From NCBI GenBank assembly GCA_027490255.1, contig JAIXYM010000010.1, positions 1 through 64,000 on the forward strand: a stretch of 64,000 bases of DNA, given 5' to 3'. Below, piece by piece: positions 27,917-37,005 of this stretch. The notes beneath the pieces are model-generated. The model was not told the DNA's origin. It did no database searches and saw nothing but the letters and a program-made list of their open reading frames with translations. Position numbers and translations under genes: made by a program. Source of the DNA: Oxalobacteraceae bacterium (GTDB taxonomy: Bacteria > Pseudomonadota > Gammaproteobacteria > Burkholderiales > Burkholderiaceae_D). Position 1 is the stretch's first letter. Each line of letters starts with the position of its first letter.

Positions 27917-27956
27917 CAAGGCCGCAAGCGGTAGTGTAACCAATCTTGCGGCCTTG
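27917..27956 (-). terminator. Hairpin between tig and clpP (weak terminator or attenuator)
   Basis: A perfect 12-bp stem (27917-27928 with 27945-27956) with a 16-base loop. On the minus strand only CTTATTTG follows, a poor T tract, so partial read-through from tig into clpP is likely. It could also be an RNA-processing site. Confidence 0.6.
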
Positions 27957-27974
27957 GTTCTTGAGGCTGGCGTA

Positions 27975-29321
27975 TCAGGACTGCTGCGTATTGCCCATCA
28001 GCTCATCAAAGGACACAACGCTTTCGGTGACCTTGGCTTTGGACAGCACAAAATTGACCACGTTCTCTTCAATGACCAGCGCCTCCACTTCAGCCAGACG
28101 CTGGCGATCTCCAAAGTAGTACTTGACCACTTGTTGAGGATCTTCGTAGGCCTTGGCAAAGTCCTCTACGTGAGACTTGATCTGATCGCCCGTCGCACGC
28201 AGTTCATGCATCTTGACCAGCTCGCTCAGAATCAATCCCAGGCGCACACGGCGATCCGCCTGCTCATTGAACAACTCTGCCGGAAACGGCATGTCATTCA
28301 CGTTCATGCCCCTCTGGCGCATGTCTTCCCTGGTCATTTCAGCGAGACGCTCTGCGTCCTGCTGCAAGAGCACTTTGGGAACGTCCAGTTCGGCGACCTT
28401 GAGCAAGGCATCCATCACATTGGTTTTCGTTTTCGCCTTCACACGGCTGCCAACTTCACGCTCAAGATTGCCGCGTATGTCATCGCGCATCTTTTGAATA
28501 TCACCATCGGCAATCCCCAAACTCTTCGCCAAATTCGCGTCGATGTCCGGCAGATGCGCCCACTCCACATTCTTGACCGTGATGGTGAATTCAGCAGTCT
28601 TTCCCGCCACGTCCTTACCGTGGTAGTCGTCGGGAAATTTCATATTGAAGGTCTTTGCTTCGCCCGCCTTGAGGCCCAGTACGGCCTGCTCGAATTCAGC
28701 CAGCATCCGTCCTTCACCCAGCACGAAGGGGTAATCATCGGCCTTGCCGCCAGAGAACTCAACGCCATCGATCTTGCCAACGAAATCTACCGTGACGCGA
28801 TCACCGTTTTGTGCTGAGGTATCCGGACCACCATCGCCGTGGGCATCGTGCACACCCTTGGTATGAAAATGGACGCGCTGCTTACGGAGGATATCAATAG
28901 TCTTGTCGATTTCAGCATCGGTCACTTCGGACTTGCTTTGCGCGATCTCGACACCGGCCAGATCACCGATCTTCACTTCGGGATAGACCTCGAAGGTTGC
29001 CTGAAACACGATCGCGCCGTCGACATTTTCGTCACCCTTGGGCTCGATCCTGGGATAGCCCGCCACGCGCAGGTTGTGCTCGGTACTGACTGCACGAAAA
29101 GCACGGTCCAGCAACTCATTGAGCACTTCACCCTGAACAACTGCGCCATACTGAGCCGTCACCATCTTCATCGGCACTTTGCCCGGACGAAAACCCGGCG
29201 CTTTTGCGGTGCGCGCGCGCACTTTCAGGCGTTTTTCGATTTCCGTGTCCATGTCAGACATCAGAACGTTGAGCTTGACGCGGCGTTCAAGTTTTTCCAG
29301 TGTTTCGACTGCAGTTGCCAT
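27975..29321 (-). CDS. tig: Trigger factor, ribosome-bound chaperone and prolyl isomerase
   Basis: Ribosome-associated chaperone for nascent chains. The 448 residues have the three family parts: the N-terminal ribosome-binding domain containing the signature GFRPGKVP, an FKBP-like isomerase domain ([21 protein letters not shown] around 155-240) and the C-terminal helical arms. It follows tRNA-Leu by 31 bases on the same strand. Gene order tig-clpP-clpX-lon is the standard proteobacterial arrangement. Confidence 0.97.
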   Translation of the reverse strand: MATAVETLEKLERRVKLNVLMSDMDTEIEKRLKVRARTAKAPGFRPGKVPMKMVTAQYGAVVQGEVLNELLDRAFRAVSTEHNLRVAGYPRIEPKGDENVDGAIVFQATFEVYPEVKIGDLAGVEIAQSKSEVTDAEIDKTIDILRKQRVHFHTKGVHDAHGDGGPDTSAQNGDRVTVDFVGKIDGVEFSGGKADDYPFVLGEGRMLAEFEQAVLGLKAGEAKTFNMKFPDDYHGKDVAGKTAEFTITVKNVEWAHLPDIDANLAKSLGIADGDIQKMRDDIRGNLEREVGSRVKAKTKTNVMDALLKVAELDVPKVLLQQDAERLAEMTREDMRQRGMNVNDMPFPAELFNEQADRRVRLGLILSELVKMHELRATGDQIKSHVEDFAKAYEDPQQVVKYYFGDRQRLAEVEALVIEENVVNFVLSKAKVTESVVSFDELMGNTQQS

Positions 29322-29352
29322 GTGAATCGTCCAAAAATGTTAATCAAGTCGG

Positions 29353-29439
29353 TGGTGCGAGGAGGGGGACTCGAACCCCCACACCATTGCTGGCGTCAGG
29401 ACCTAAACCTGGTGCGTCTACCAATTTCGCCATCCTCGC
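29353..29439 (-). tRNA. tRNA-Leu (anticodon TAG)
   Basis: An 87-base class II tRNA with encoded CCA. The acceptor stem GCGAGGA/TCCTCGC is perfect, a long variable arm is present, the T arm has GGTTCGAGTCC, and the anticodon TAG lies at 29405-29403. It is immediately upstream of tig. Confidence 0.96.
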
Positions 29440-29463
29440 CGCACAGTGCTCATCGCTCGTTAC

Positions 29464-29503
29464 AAAAAAGCAAAGGGCGACCAAGTGTCAAAAGCGGTCG
29501 CCC
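29464..29503 (-). terminator. Rho-independent terminator after the RND pump gene
   Basis: An 8-bp GC-rich stem GGGCGACC/GGTCGCCC (29475-29482 with 29496-29503), followed on the minus strand by TTTGCTTTTTT. Confidence 0.85.
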
Positions 29504-29591
29504 TGCATGGCCATTGTGTTGGCTGTTTGACTTCAACCGCGCATTTTACTGGAAAACGACCTCAATTGCCCCTGTTTTTGGCCATGCCCCG

Positions 29592-32500
29592 TCAGACAGG
29601 TCGCCGCACCCTGAACCATGCCGCGTACAGTGCAGGCAGGAACAGCAGCGTCAGAACGGTGGCGACGATCAATCCCCCCATGATAGCCACGGCCATTGGC
29701 CCCCAAAACACCGAGCGCGAGAGCGGTATCATCGCTAGCACAGCCGTGGCTGCCGTCAGGATAATCGGCCTGAAACGCCGCACGGCAGAGCCTACGATCG
29801 CGTCCCAGACCGGAATACCGGCTGAAATATCCTGCTCGATCTGATCGACCAGGATCACCGAATTTCGAATGATCATCCCGAACAGCGCAATCACGCCGAG
29901 CTGAGCGACGAAGCCGAATGGCCGTTGCAGAATCAGCAGCGCCATAGCAGCGCCAGCGACACCCAGCGGCCCCGTCAGGAAGACCAGTGCCGAACGCGAA
30001 AAGCTGTGTAGCTGCAGCATCAACAAGGTAAACACAATGAAAATCACCAGTGGCACATTGGCGGCAATCGATGCCTGCGCCTTGCCACTGTCAGCAATAG
30101 CGCCCGCCAGTTTGATTTGATAGCCCGGTGGCAGCGTGGCACGCAACTCGCCTAGCAACGGGTCGATCTGGCTAGACACGGTTGGCCCCTGAATGCCGTC
30201 GACCACGTCTGACTGAACCGTAATCGCCCATTCGCGACCCTCACGCCAGACAACACCCGGCTCCCAGACAAAACGAGGCGTCGCCAGCTGCGACAACGGC
30301 ACGGCACGACCGCTGCCCGTCGGGATACTCGCGCTCGATAAGGCCGTGACGGTGGCCCGCTCATCCACGGGTTGCCGAATCACGATATCAATCAGTTTGT
30401 CACCATCACGGAACTGACCCACGTTGCTTCCTGAAAGGATGGTATTTGCAGCACGCATCACCACCTGCGAGTTGATGCCCAACGCGCGCAATTTATCCTG
30501 ATCCAATTCGATGCGCAGCACCTTCACGGCTTCATTCCAGTTGTCATTTACGCCGATCGCATTTGGATTGCGGCGCATGATCTCCTTGACCTGATCTGCG
30601 ATGACCCGCACCTTGGCAACTTCAGTACCCGTCACCCGAAACTGAACCGGATACGGTACGGGTGGCCCATTCGGAAGCAATTTCACGCGTCCGCGGACTT
30701 CCGGAAAATCTGTTTTGAAGAGCGAGATGATTTTGTCCCGAAGCACGGTTCGGGCTTGGGCATCCTTGGGCAAGACGACAATCTGAGACACATTCGTTTG
30801 CGGGAAAATCTGATCCAGCGGCAAATAGAAGCGGGGGCTGCCTGTACCCACATAACTCGTCACCGATTCGACACCGGGTTGCTGCATCATCAAGCGCTCG
30901 AATTTTTTCGCCTGAGCTTCGGTGGCCTGATACGAAGATCCTTCGGGTAGCCAGAGCTCCACCATGAGTTCAAGGCGACTCGAATCGGGGAAGAATTGCT
31001 GCTCGATAAAACGGAAACCAAATACACCGAGAAAAAATCCTGCCAGCGTCAACACAATCGTGGTCTTGCGCCAATCAACACACCAATCCACGACGTTTCT
31101 CAAACGTTTGTAAAAAGGCGTGTCAAAGAGTTCGTGATGGCCATCCGCACTCGCGGCTGGCTTAACTTTCAGCAGGAGATAACCGAGGTACGGAGTAAAA
31201 AGCACTGCGACAAACCACGAGATCAACAGCGCCAGAGCATTCACCGAAAACATCGAGAAGGTGTACTCGCCCGCCGCTGACTTTGCAAAACCAATCGGCA
31301 AGAACCCGGCCGCTGTAATCAATGTACCGGTCAGCATAGGCATCGCTGTGGAAGTATAGGCAAATGTCGCCGCATCAAATCGCGAAAAACCCTCCTCCAT
31401 TTTTCGCACCATCATTTCAACGGCGATGATCGCATCATCAACCAGCAATCCCAGAGCGATAATGAGCGCGCCTAGCGAAATCTTGTGAAGATCAATGCCA
31501 AAGATTCGCATCGCGAGAAAGGTCGCTGCAAGTACCAGTGGAATCGTCAACGCCACCACCAGTCCGGGCCGGACATCAATGCGCCAAGGCTTGGTGTGCA
31601 AACCAAGCGAGATCAGACTGACGGCCAGCACAATCAGCACCGCTTCAGCCAAGACTTTAAGAAACTCATTAACCGATGAGCTGACAGCCTTGGGCTGATT
31701 GGCCACGCGCTGGAGTTCAATACCCACCGGAAGCTTGGCCTGAATCCTAGCGGCCGTTTCGTCGAGGCTGCGACCCAAGGCAATGATGTCGCCACCCTTT
31801 TCCATCGACACACCCAGCCCGATCACCTCTTTGCCATTGAAGCGCATCTTGTCCCGGGGTGGGTCCGCGTAGCCACGGGTTACCGTCGCAAAATCACCCA
31901 GACGGAAATTATTACCGTTGGCACGCAAGGGCATGTTTTCAAGCTCTTTGGCCGTGGCCAGTGCACCGGAGACTCGTACCTGGAGGTTGTCAGTCGCCGT
32001 CACCAGAACGCCGCTGCCCTCCACCGCGTTTTGCGCATTGATTTGGGCCACAATACTTTCGAAAGGTATGCCCAGCTGCGCGAATTTTTTTGTCGAAAAT
32101 TCGATGAATATCTTTTCATCCTGAACGCCATACAACTCCACTTTGGCGACCGAAGGCACTCCCAACAGCTGTTGCCGAACAAAATCAGCATAGTCTTTGA
32201 CCTCAGCGTAGGTGAAGCCATCTGCCGCGAGTGCGAAGATCGATCCGTAGGTATCACCAAACTCATCATTAAAGAACGGACCTTGCACGCCCGACGGTAG
32301 CGTCGGGCGGATATCACCGATTTTTTTCCTGACCTGATACCAGGTTTGCGGCACTTCTTTTGGAGGCGTTGATTCACGCAATTCGATGATGATCAGCGTT
32401 TCGCCTGGCTTGGAGTAGCTGCGAATTTTGTCAATGAAGGGAGTCTCCTGAAGCTTTTTTTCAAGCTTGTCGGTGACTTGCTCGGCCACTTGCAATGCGC

Positions 32501-32675
32501 TCGCCCCGGGCCAGTACGCGCGAATAACCATCGCCCGGAACGTGAATGGCGGATCTTCATCCTGTCCCAGATTGGCGTAGCTGAAAATACCACCCAACAT
32601 TAACACCACCATCAGGTAGCGAATGAAGGGAATATGCTCCAGCGCCCAACGCGACAGATTCAGTCGCTCTCTCAT
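29592..32675 (-). CDS. RND efflux pump inner-membrane transporter
   Basis: Proton-driven efflux transporter of the AcrB/MexB superfamily, 1027 residues. It has the two-fold repeat of twelve membrane segments with large periplasmic loops after TM1 and TM7. The proton-relay aspartates are visible in LGLLVDDAI near residue 410, the site characteristic of the hydrophobic-and-amphiphilic group. The ATG overlaps the adaptor stop by four bases. No TolC-type outer-membrane gene is adjacent, so the pump presumably uses a channel encoded elsewhere. The transported compounds are unknown. Confidence 0.93.
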   Translation of the reverse strand: MRERLNLSRWALEHIPFIRYLMVVLMLGGIFSYANLGQDEDPPFTFRAMVIRAYWPGASALQVAEQVTDKLEKKLQETPFIDKIRSYSKPGETLIIIELRESTPPKEVPQTWYQVRKKIGDIRPTLPSGVQGPFFNDEFGDTYGSIFALAADGFTYAEVKDYADFVRQQLLGVPSVAKVELYGVQDEKIFIEFSTKKFAQLGIPFESIVAQINAQNAVEGSGVLVTATDNLQVRVSGALATAKELENMPLRANGNNFRLGDFATVTRGYADPPRDKMRFNGKEVIGLGVSMEKGGDIIALGRSLDETAARIQAKLPVGIELQRVANQPKAVSSSVNEFLKVLAEAVLIVLAVSLISLGLHTKPWRIDVRPGLVVALTIPLVLAATFLAMRIFGIDLHKISLGALIIALGLLVDDAIIAVEMMVRKMEEGFSRFDAATFAYTSTAMPMLTGTLITAAGFLPIGFAKSAAGEYTFSMFSVNALALLISWFVAVLFTPYLGYLLLKVKPAASADGHHELFDTPFYKRLRNVVDWCVDWRKTTIVLTLAGFFLGVFGFRFIEQQFFPDSSRLELMVELWLPEGSSYQATEAQAKKFERLMMQQPGVESVTSYVGTGSPRFYLPLDQIFPQTNVSQIVVLPKDAQARTVLRDKIISLFKTDFPEVRGRVKLLPNGPPVPYPVQFRVTGTEVAKVRVIADQVKEIMRRNPNAIGVNDNWNEAVKVLRIELDQDKLRALGINSQVVMRAANTILSGSNVGQFRDGDKLIDIVIRQPVDERATVTALSSASIPTGSGRAVPLSQLATPRFVWEPGVVWREGREWAITVQSDVVDGIQGPTVSSQIDPLLGELRATLPPGYQIKLAGAIADSGKAQASIAANVPLVIFIVFTLLMLQLHSFSRSALVFLTGPLGVAGAAMALLILQRPFGFVAQLGVIALFGMIIRNSVILVDQIEQDISAGIPVWDAIVGSAVRRFRPIILTAATAVLAMIPLSRSVFWGPMAVAIMGGLIVATVLTLLFLPALYAAWFRVRRPV

Positions 32676-33808
32676 TGCGCTTTTCCTTCCTGAGGTGCCG
32701 CAGCGGTATCACCCAGCACAGTCACTTTCTGTCCCTCACGCAGCAAATTCACGCCCGCTGTGACCACTGTCTGACCTGATGCGAGGCCCGACGCAATCAC
32801 AATCTCGTTACCAACCGCACCTGCCACATCCACCGTAATCAGCTTCACTACACCCTGCTCCACCACCCACACTGCTGTCTTTTCCTTGTGGTTAAAGAGC
32901 GCAGTCATCGGCAATCGGATGCCCGGCGCAGCTTCGTTTGCAAATGACACGGTTGCGGTCATGCCCAACTGAATTTCGCTGCCGGCTTTGGGCAGGGCAA
33001 TCTTGGCGGTAAAAGTGCGCGAGGCGGGATCGGCCACGGGCGATAACTCGCGCAGCCGTCCCTCCAGAGCCAGCTCGGGATTCGCCCAAGTGCGAACCGT
33101 CACATCGCTGATGCGCTTCAATTTGGCGACCTGATCCTCGGGAATGCTGACCCGAACTTCTTTCTCACCCGTGCGGGCGATTCTGACCACGGGCATGCCA
33201 GGAGAGACGACTTGACCGACCTCCGCATCAATCCCCGTCACCACGCCATCCGCATCAGCGATCAGGCTGGTATAGCTGCTTTGATTTGCTTGAACCCTGA
33301 GTCCGACTGTGGCTTGTTCGTGGTTGGCGAGTGCCGCCTTGTAGGCTGCTTCCTTCGATTCCAGCAAAGCCTGGCTGACAAAATTTTTCTGGCGTAGCTC
33401 GCGATAGCGATTGAGTTCTGCTTGCGCTAGCGACAGCGTGCTATCTGCTGCGCTGACGCTAGCCTTGGCTTGCGCCTGGGCGAGCTGGAAGTCGCTGGCG
33501 TCCAACTGCATCAGCAGCTGCCCACGTCGGACCACGGTGCCAACATCCACCCGACGGGCAATGACCTTGCCCCCAACCCTGAACCCAAGCCGCGATTCAT
33601 AACGCGGCTGCACCTCGCCCGCCAGCTCGACTTGATTTTTAGCGCCTGAAGGCGCCACAACCATAACCCTCACAGGCCGAATGTCCTCGGTTTTTGCCGG
33701 CTTATCCGTGCATGCCACCAGCAATAAGATTCCGCCAAACAGCGATATCGAAATGAGGGATTTGAACCCTGACATGAGATCTTGGCGGTTTTTTGATAAC
33801 GGGAGCAT
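32672..33808 (-). CDS. RND efflux periplasmic adaptor, lipoprotein
   Basis: Membrane-fusion protein that links the RND pump to an outer-membrane channel. From the ATG at 33808 it has 378 residues. A lipobox LLVAC lies at about 30-33, so the mature protein is expected to be lipid-anchored. Then come a lipoyl/beta-barrel region (RYESRLGFRVGGKVIARRVDVGTVV), an alpha-helical hairpin (about 95-165) and a C-terminal barrel. AAAGGA upstream supports 33808 or the GTG just before it; a shorter form at MSGFKSL (33775) would give a more typical lipoprotein signal. Confidence 0.9.
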   Translation of the reverse strand: MLPLSKNRQDLMSGFKSLISISLFGGILLLVACTDKPAKTEDIRPVRVMVVAPSGAKNQVELAGEVQPRYESRLGFRVGGKVIARRVDVGTVVRRGQLLMQLDASDFQLAQAQAKASVSAADSTLSLAQAELNRYRELRQKNFVSQALLESKEAAYKAALANHEQATVGLRVQANQSSYTSLIADADGVVTGIDAEVGQVVSPGMPVVRIARTGEKEVRVSIPEDQVAKLKRISDVTVRTWANPELALEGRLRELSPVADPASRTFTAKIALPKAGSEIQLGMTATVSFANEAAPGIRLPMTALFNHKEKTAVWVVEQGVVKLITVDVAGAVGNEIVIASGLASGQTVVTAGVNLLREGQKVTVLGDTAAAPQEGKAQ

Positions 33809-33968
33809 CACGGATTTTCCTTTACTATTCGGGCAGACATTGCACCAGCGCTTACTTTAAGAGCCATTCAGTACGGCTTTTTCAATTACTGACTCAAAGG
33901 TAAGTAATTATAGCGAATCAACTTTCGGTAATGTCGCTTATTCAATGTCTCATCTTTGTACCGCCTCG

Positions 33969-34784
33969 ATGTCCAACGCACACTACGAAAACTTTCCGGT
34001 CGCCTCCCCGCTCCTTCCGAAGTCGATGCGCGCCCCAGTCAGGGTGATCTACGCCTTCGCCCGCAGCGCTGATGATCTGGCGGACGAGGGCGATGCGCCA
34101 CCGGAGGAGCGTATCCGTGCCCTGTTGGCCTACGAAGCAGAGCTTGATCGGATCGAGCAGGGTCAGAAGCCCGAATCTCGGCTCTTTCAAGACGTCGCAG
34201 CAACGCTAGCTACGTACCAACTGGATACGCATTATTTGCGCGAGCTTCTGTCGGCCTTTCGCCAGGATGTCGGCCAAACTCGTTATCCGACCTTTGATGC
34301 CTTACTGGATTACTGCCGACGCTCTGCGAACCCCGTGGGTCGTATCATGCTCAGCCTGTTTGGCAACACCTCGGCCAGTGCATTTCAACAAAGCGATGCC
34401 ATTTGCAGTGCGCTTCAAATCATTAATTTTCTTCAGGACGTGGCCATAGACTGGGATAAATCACGCATCTACTTGCCACAGGAAGACTTGCATCGATTTG
34501 GCGTTAGCGAAGACCAGATTGCTGCACAGCGCGTCGATGAACAATGGCGAGCTTTGATGGCCTTTGAAGTTCAGCGGGCACGCGCCATGATGCTTAGCGG
34601 TGCGCCACTGGCCATGCGCATTCGCGGCCGGCTCGGTTGGGAACTGCGACTCATTGTGCAGGGTGGGCTGCGTATCCTCGAGAAAATTGAAGCCGTCGGT
34701 TACGATGTCTTCCGCGCGCGACCGACCCTGAAAAAACGCGACTGGCTGCTGATCTTCTGGCGAGCCCTGCGCTTTCCCAACTAG
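33969..34784 (+). CDS. hpnC: Squalene synthase HpnC (hydroxysqualene synthase-type)
   Basis: Prenyl-transfer enzyme of the three-protein HpnCDE squalene route; HpnC converts presqualene diphosphate to hydroxysqualene. The ATG at 33969 gives 271 residues beginning MSNAHYENFPVAS, the family N-terminus; an ATG at 33945 adds eight unrelated residues. The two aspartate-rich sites are DDLAD at 35-39 and LQDVAIDWDKSRIYLP in the second half. Divergent from the RND operon, with hpnD starting 42 bases downstream. Confidence 0.93.
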   Translation: MSNAHYENFPVASPLLPKSMRAPVRVIYAFARSADDLADEGDAPPEERIRALLAYEAELDRIEQGQKPESRLFQDVAATLATYQLDTHYLRELLSAFRQDVGQTRYPTFDALLDYCRRSANPVGRIMLSLFGNTSASAFQQSDAICSALQIINFLQDVAIDWDKSRIYLPQEDLHRFGVSEDQIAAQRVDEQWRALMAFEVQRARAMMLSGAPLAMRIRGRLGWELRLIVQGGLRILEKIEAVGYDVFRARPTLKKRDWLLIFWRALRFPN

Positions 34785-34826
34785 CATACGGTTCCCCATA
34801 AAAAAACGACGCATTCAGCTCAGAGA

Positions 34827-35660
34827 ATGACTCCCGAAGACTACTGCCAACAAAAAGCTGCTCAGAGCGGCTCGAGTTTTTACTACAGCTTTCTTTTCTT
34901 GCCACCACCACGTCGGCAGGCCATCACGGCTTTGTACGCGTTCTGTCGCGAGGTAGATGATGTGGTCGACGAGACCAGTGACCCTGCTCTGGCGCAGACC
35001 ACGCTGGCCTGGTGGCGCAAAGAGGTAGCGCAGATGCTGGCCGGACAGCCTAATCATCCGGTGACCCAGGCGCTGATGCCGCACCTGAAGACATTCAACA
35101 TTCAGGGAGAGCACCTGCTGGCCGTCATTGACGGTATGGAGATGGATCTTACCCAAACACGCTATCTCGATTTTATTGCGCTCGAGCGCTATTGCTGGCA
35201 TGTCGCCAGTGTCGTGGGCATTATGTCCGCCAGCATCTTCGGCTATAGCGACCCACGCACGCTGCAATATGCAGAAAAGCTTGGCCTGGCGTTCCAACTC
35301 ACGAACATCATTCGTGATGTCGGTGAAGATGCACGCCGTGGCCGTATTTATTTGCCGATATCAGAGTTGCAGGCGCATCAGGTACCTGCCTCGGAACTGC
35401 TGAATGCCACTCACAGCGATCGCTTTGCCGAACTCATGCGCTTTCAGGCGCAGCGCGCGCAGACGCTGTATGACGAAGCAATGGCTCTATTACCGGCAGC
35501 TGATCGCCGCGCGCAGCGAGCGGGGCTGATCATGGCAGCGATTTATCGCGCCGTACTCGACGAAATCGAGCGGGATAATTTTCGGGTCCTGCATCACAAG
35601 ATCTCGCTCACGCCGCTACGCAAACTGTGGCTGGCCTGGAAAACTTGGGTCAAAGGCTGA
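34827..35660 (+). CDS. hpnD: Presqualene diphosphate synthase HpnD
   Basis: Condenses two farnesyl diphosphates to presqualene diphosphate. The 277 residues carry both aspartate-rich sites, DDVVDE at 44-49 and IRDVGEDARRGRIYLP around 164-179, and the family N-terminus MTPEDYCQQKAAQSGSSFYYSFLFLP. It follows hpnC and its stop codon overlaps the hpnE start (TGATG), so HpnD and HpnE are translationally coupled. Confidence 0.94.
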   Translation: MTPEDYCQQKAAQSGSSFYYSFLFLPPPRRQAITALYAFCREVDDVVDETSDPALAQTTLAWWRKEVAQMLAGQPNHPVTQALMPHLKTFNIQGEHLLAVIDGMEMDLTQTRYLDFIALERYCWHVASVVGIMSASIFGYSDPRTLQYAEKLGLAFQLTNIIRDVGEDARRGRIYLPISELQAHQVPASELLNATHSDRFAELMRFQAQRAQTLYDEAMALLPAADRRAQRAGLIMAAIYRAVLDEIERDNFRVLHHKISLTPLRKLWLAWKTWVKG

Positions 35661-36988
35661 TGCGCAAGCCCACAGTCGCTGTCATCGGCGCCGGCTGGGC
35701 AGGCTGCGCTGCGGCGGTCGAACTGACACGGCGCGGCGCCAAAGTCATATTGCTCGAAGCCTCGCGCACCATGGGCGGAAGAGCACGACGCGTCGAGCAT
35801 CAGGGCGCCCTGCTCGACAATGGTCAACACATACTGCTCGGTGCCTATAGCGACACGCTTCATATGATGCAAACCGTCGGTCTTCGTCCTTCAGAGGCAC
35901 TGCTGCGCCTGCCACTGCAAATGCGTTATCCGGCCAATACTGGCGGCATGGATCTGCGCGCGCCTCGCCTTCCCGCCCCGCTTCATATGGCCTGGGCCGT
36001 GCTGCGCGCCAAAGGTTTGACGATCGCTGACAAACTCGCACTCGCCCGATTTTCCTCTGCCGCACGTTGGATGCAATGGCAACTCCATACAGATTGCACC
36101 GTCACCGAGTTGCTTGAGCGCTTTGATCAAACCGAACGACTGATTCGACTGATGTGGCGGCCGCTGTGCATTGCTGCGCTCAACACGCCACCGGATCGTG
36201 CCTCTGCTGTGGTGTTTTTGAATGTGCTGCGCGATAGTCTTGGCGCTCACCGTAGCGCCTCCGAGTTGCTCATTCCAAAGCGGGATTTATCTTCACTTTT
36301 CCCGGACGCCGCCGTTTCTTATGTCGAACATCACGGCGGTCAAGTGCACGCCGGAACACAAGCGCGCTCCGTATCACGTACCGAGAACGGCTGGCGCGTG
36401 CAAGCAGACAGTCTTGATCAGGAAGTCGATGCCGTAGTCATAGCGACGCCGCCTGCGCAGGCGCGCACGTTGCTAGTGGACCTAATACCGGCGTTGGCAG
36501 AGTCACTGGCGTTCACCTATGAACCGATCACTACCTGTTATCTGCAATACGAATCGGCATTGAAACTGCCCGCAGTTTTTTATGCGCTGCAGGACGATCC
36601 GGAAAAACATCGTTGGGCACAATTCATTTTTGATCGTGGACAGCTTGATGCCTCGCAATCAGGACTGATAGCTGTCGTCATCAGCGCTGCAACTGAGGCG
36701 ATCGCGCAGGGAAATGAAACGCTACTGGCGGAAGTATTACTGCAAATCGGTGCCGATCTGGATATGCCGGCGCTGCTCAATCCCCAATGGCATCGCATCA
36801 TTAGCGAAAAGCGCGCTACTTTTTCCTGCACGCCGAATCTGCAAAGACCAGCAAATGACACGGGATTAAAAGGCTTGTTTCTTGCCGGAGACTATACGGC
36901 GGGCGATTATCCCGCAACGCTGGAAGGTGCGGTGCGCAGTGGACGCGAGGCAGCACGCCAGCTGTTGCTGCAATCGACCAAACACTAG
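35660..36988 (+). CDS. hpnE: Hydroxysqualene dehydroxylase HpnE
   Basis: FAD-dependent amine-oxidase-fold enzyme that removes the hydroxyl group of hydroxysqualene to give squalene. The ATG at 35660 gives 442 residues with the dinucleotide motif VIGAGWAGCAAAVEL at 8-22 and the C-terminal FLAGDYTAGDYPATLEGAVRSG. The start was chosen for the TGATG overlap with hpnD and because an upstream extension lies inside hpnD. The squalene cyclase gene (hpnF/shc) is not in the window. It converges on radA with 17 bases between. Confidence 0.92.
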   Translation: MRKPTVAVIGAGWAGCAAAVELTRRGAKVILLEASRTMGGRARRVEHQGALLDNGQHILLGAYSDTLHMMQTVGLRPSEALLRLPLQMRYPANTGGMDLRAPRLPAPLHMAWAVLRAKGLTIADKLALARFSSAARWMQWQLHTDCTVTELLERFDQTERLIRLMWRPLCIAALNTPPDRASAVVFLNVLRDSLGAHRSASELLIPKRDLSSLFPDAAVSYVEHHGGQVHAGTQARSVSRTENGWRVQADSLDQEVDAVVIATPPAQARTLLVDLIPALAESLAFTYEPITTCYLQYESALKLPAVFYALQDDPEKHRWAQFIFDRGQLDASQSGLIAVVISAATEAIAQGNETLLAEVLLQIGADLDMPALLNPQWHRIISEKRATFSCTPNLQRPANDTGLKGLFLAGDYTAGDYPATLEGAVRSGREAARQLLLQSTKH

Positions 36989-37005
36989 GTTGAGTTTAGG
37001 CGGTG

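Noticed and set aside
27954-28817. A 287-residue plus-strand frame opposite tig
   Set aside because: It is antisense to trigger factor and its start lies in the tig-clpP gap hairpin; it has no recognisable domain.
28839-29738. A 299-residue plus-strand frame across tig, tRNA-Leu and the pump gene
   Set aside because: It runs through a tRNA gene and a terminator, so it cannot be a real protein-coding gene.
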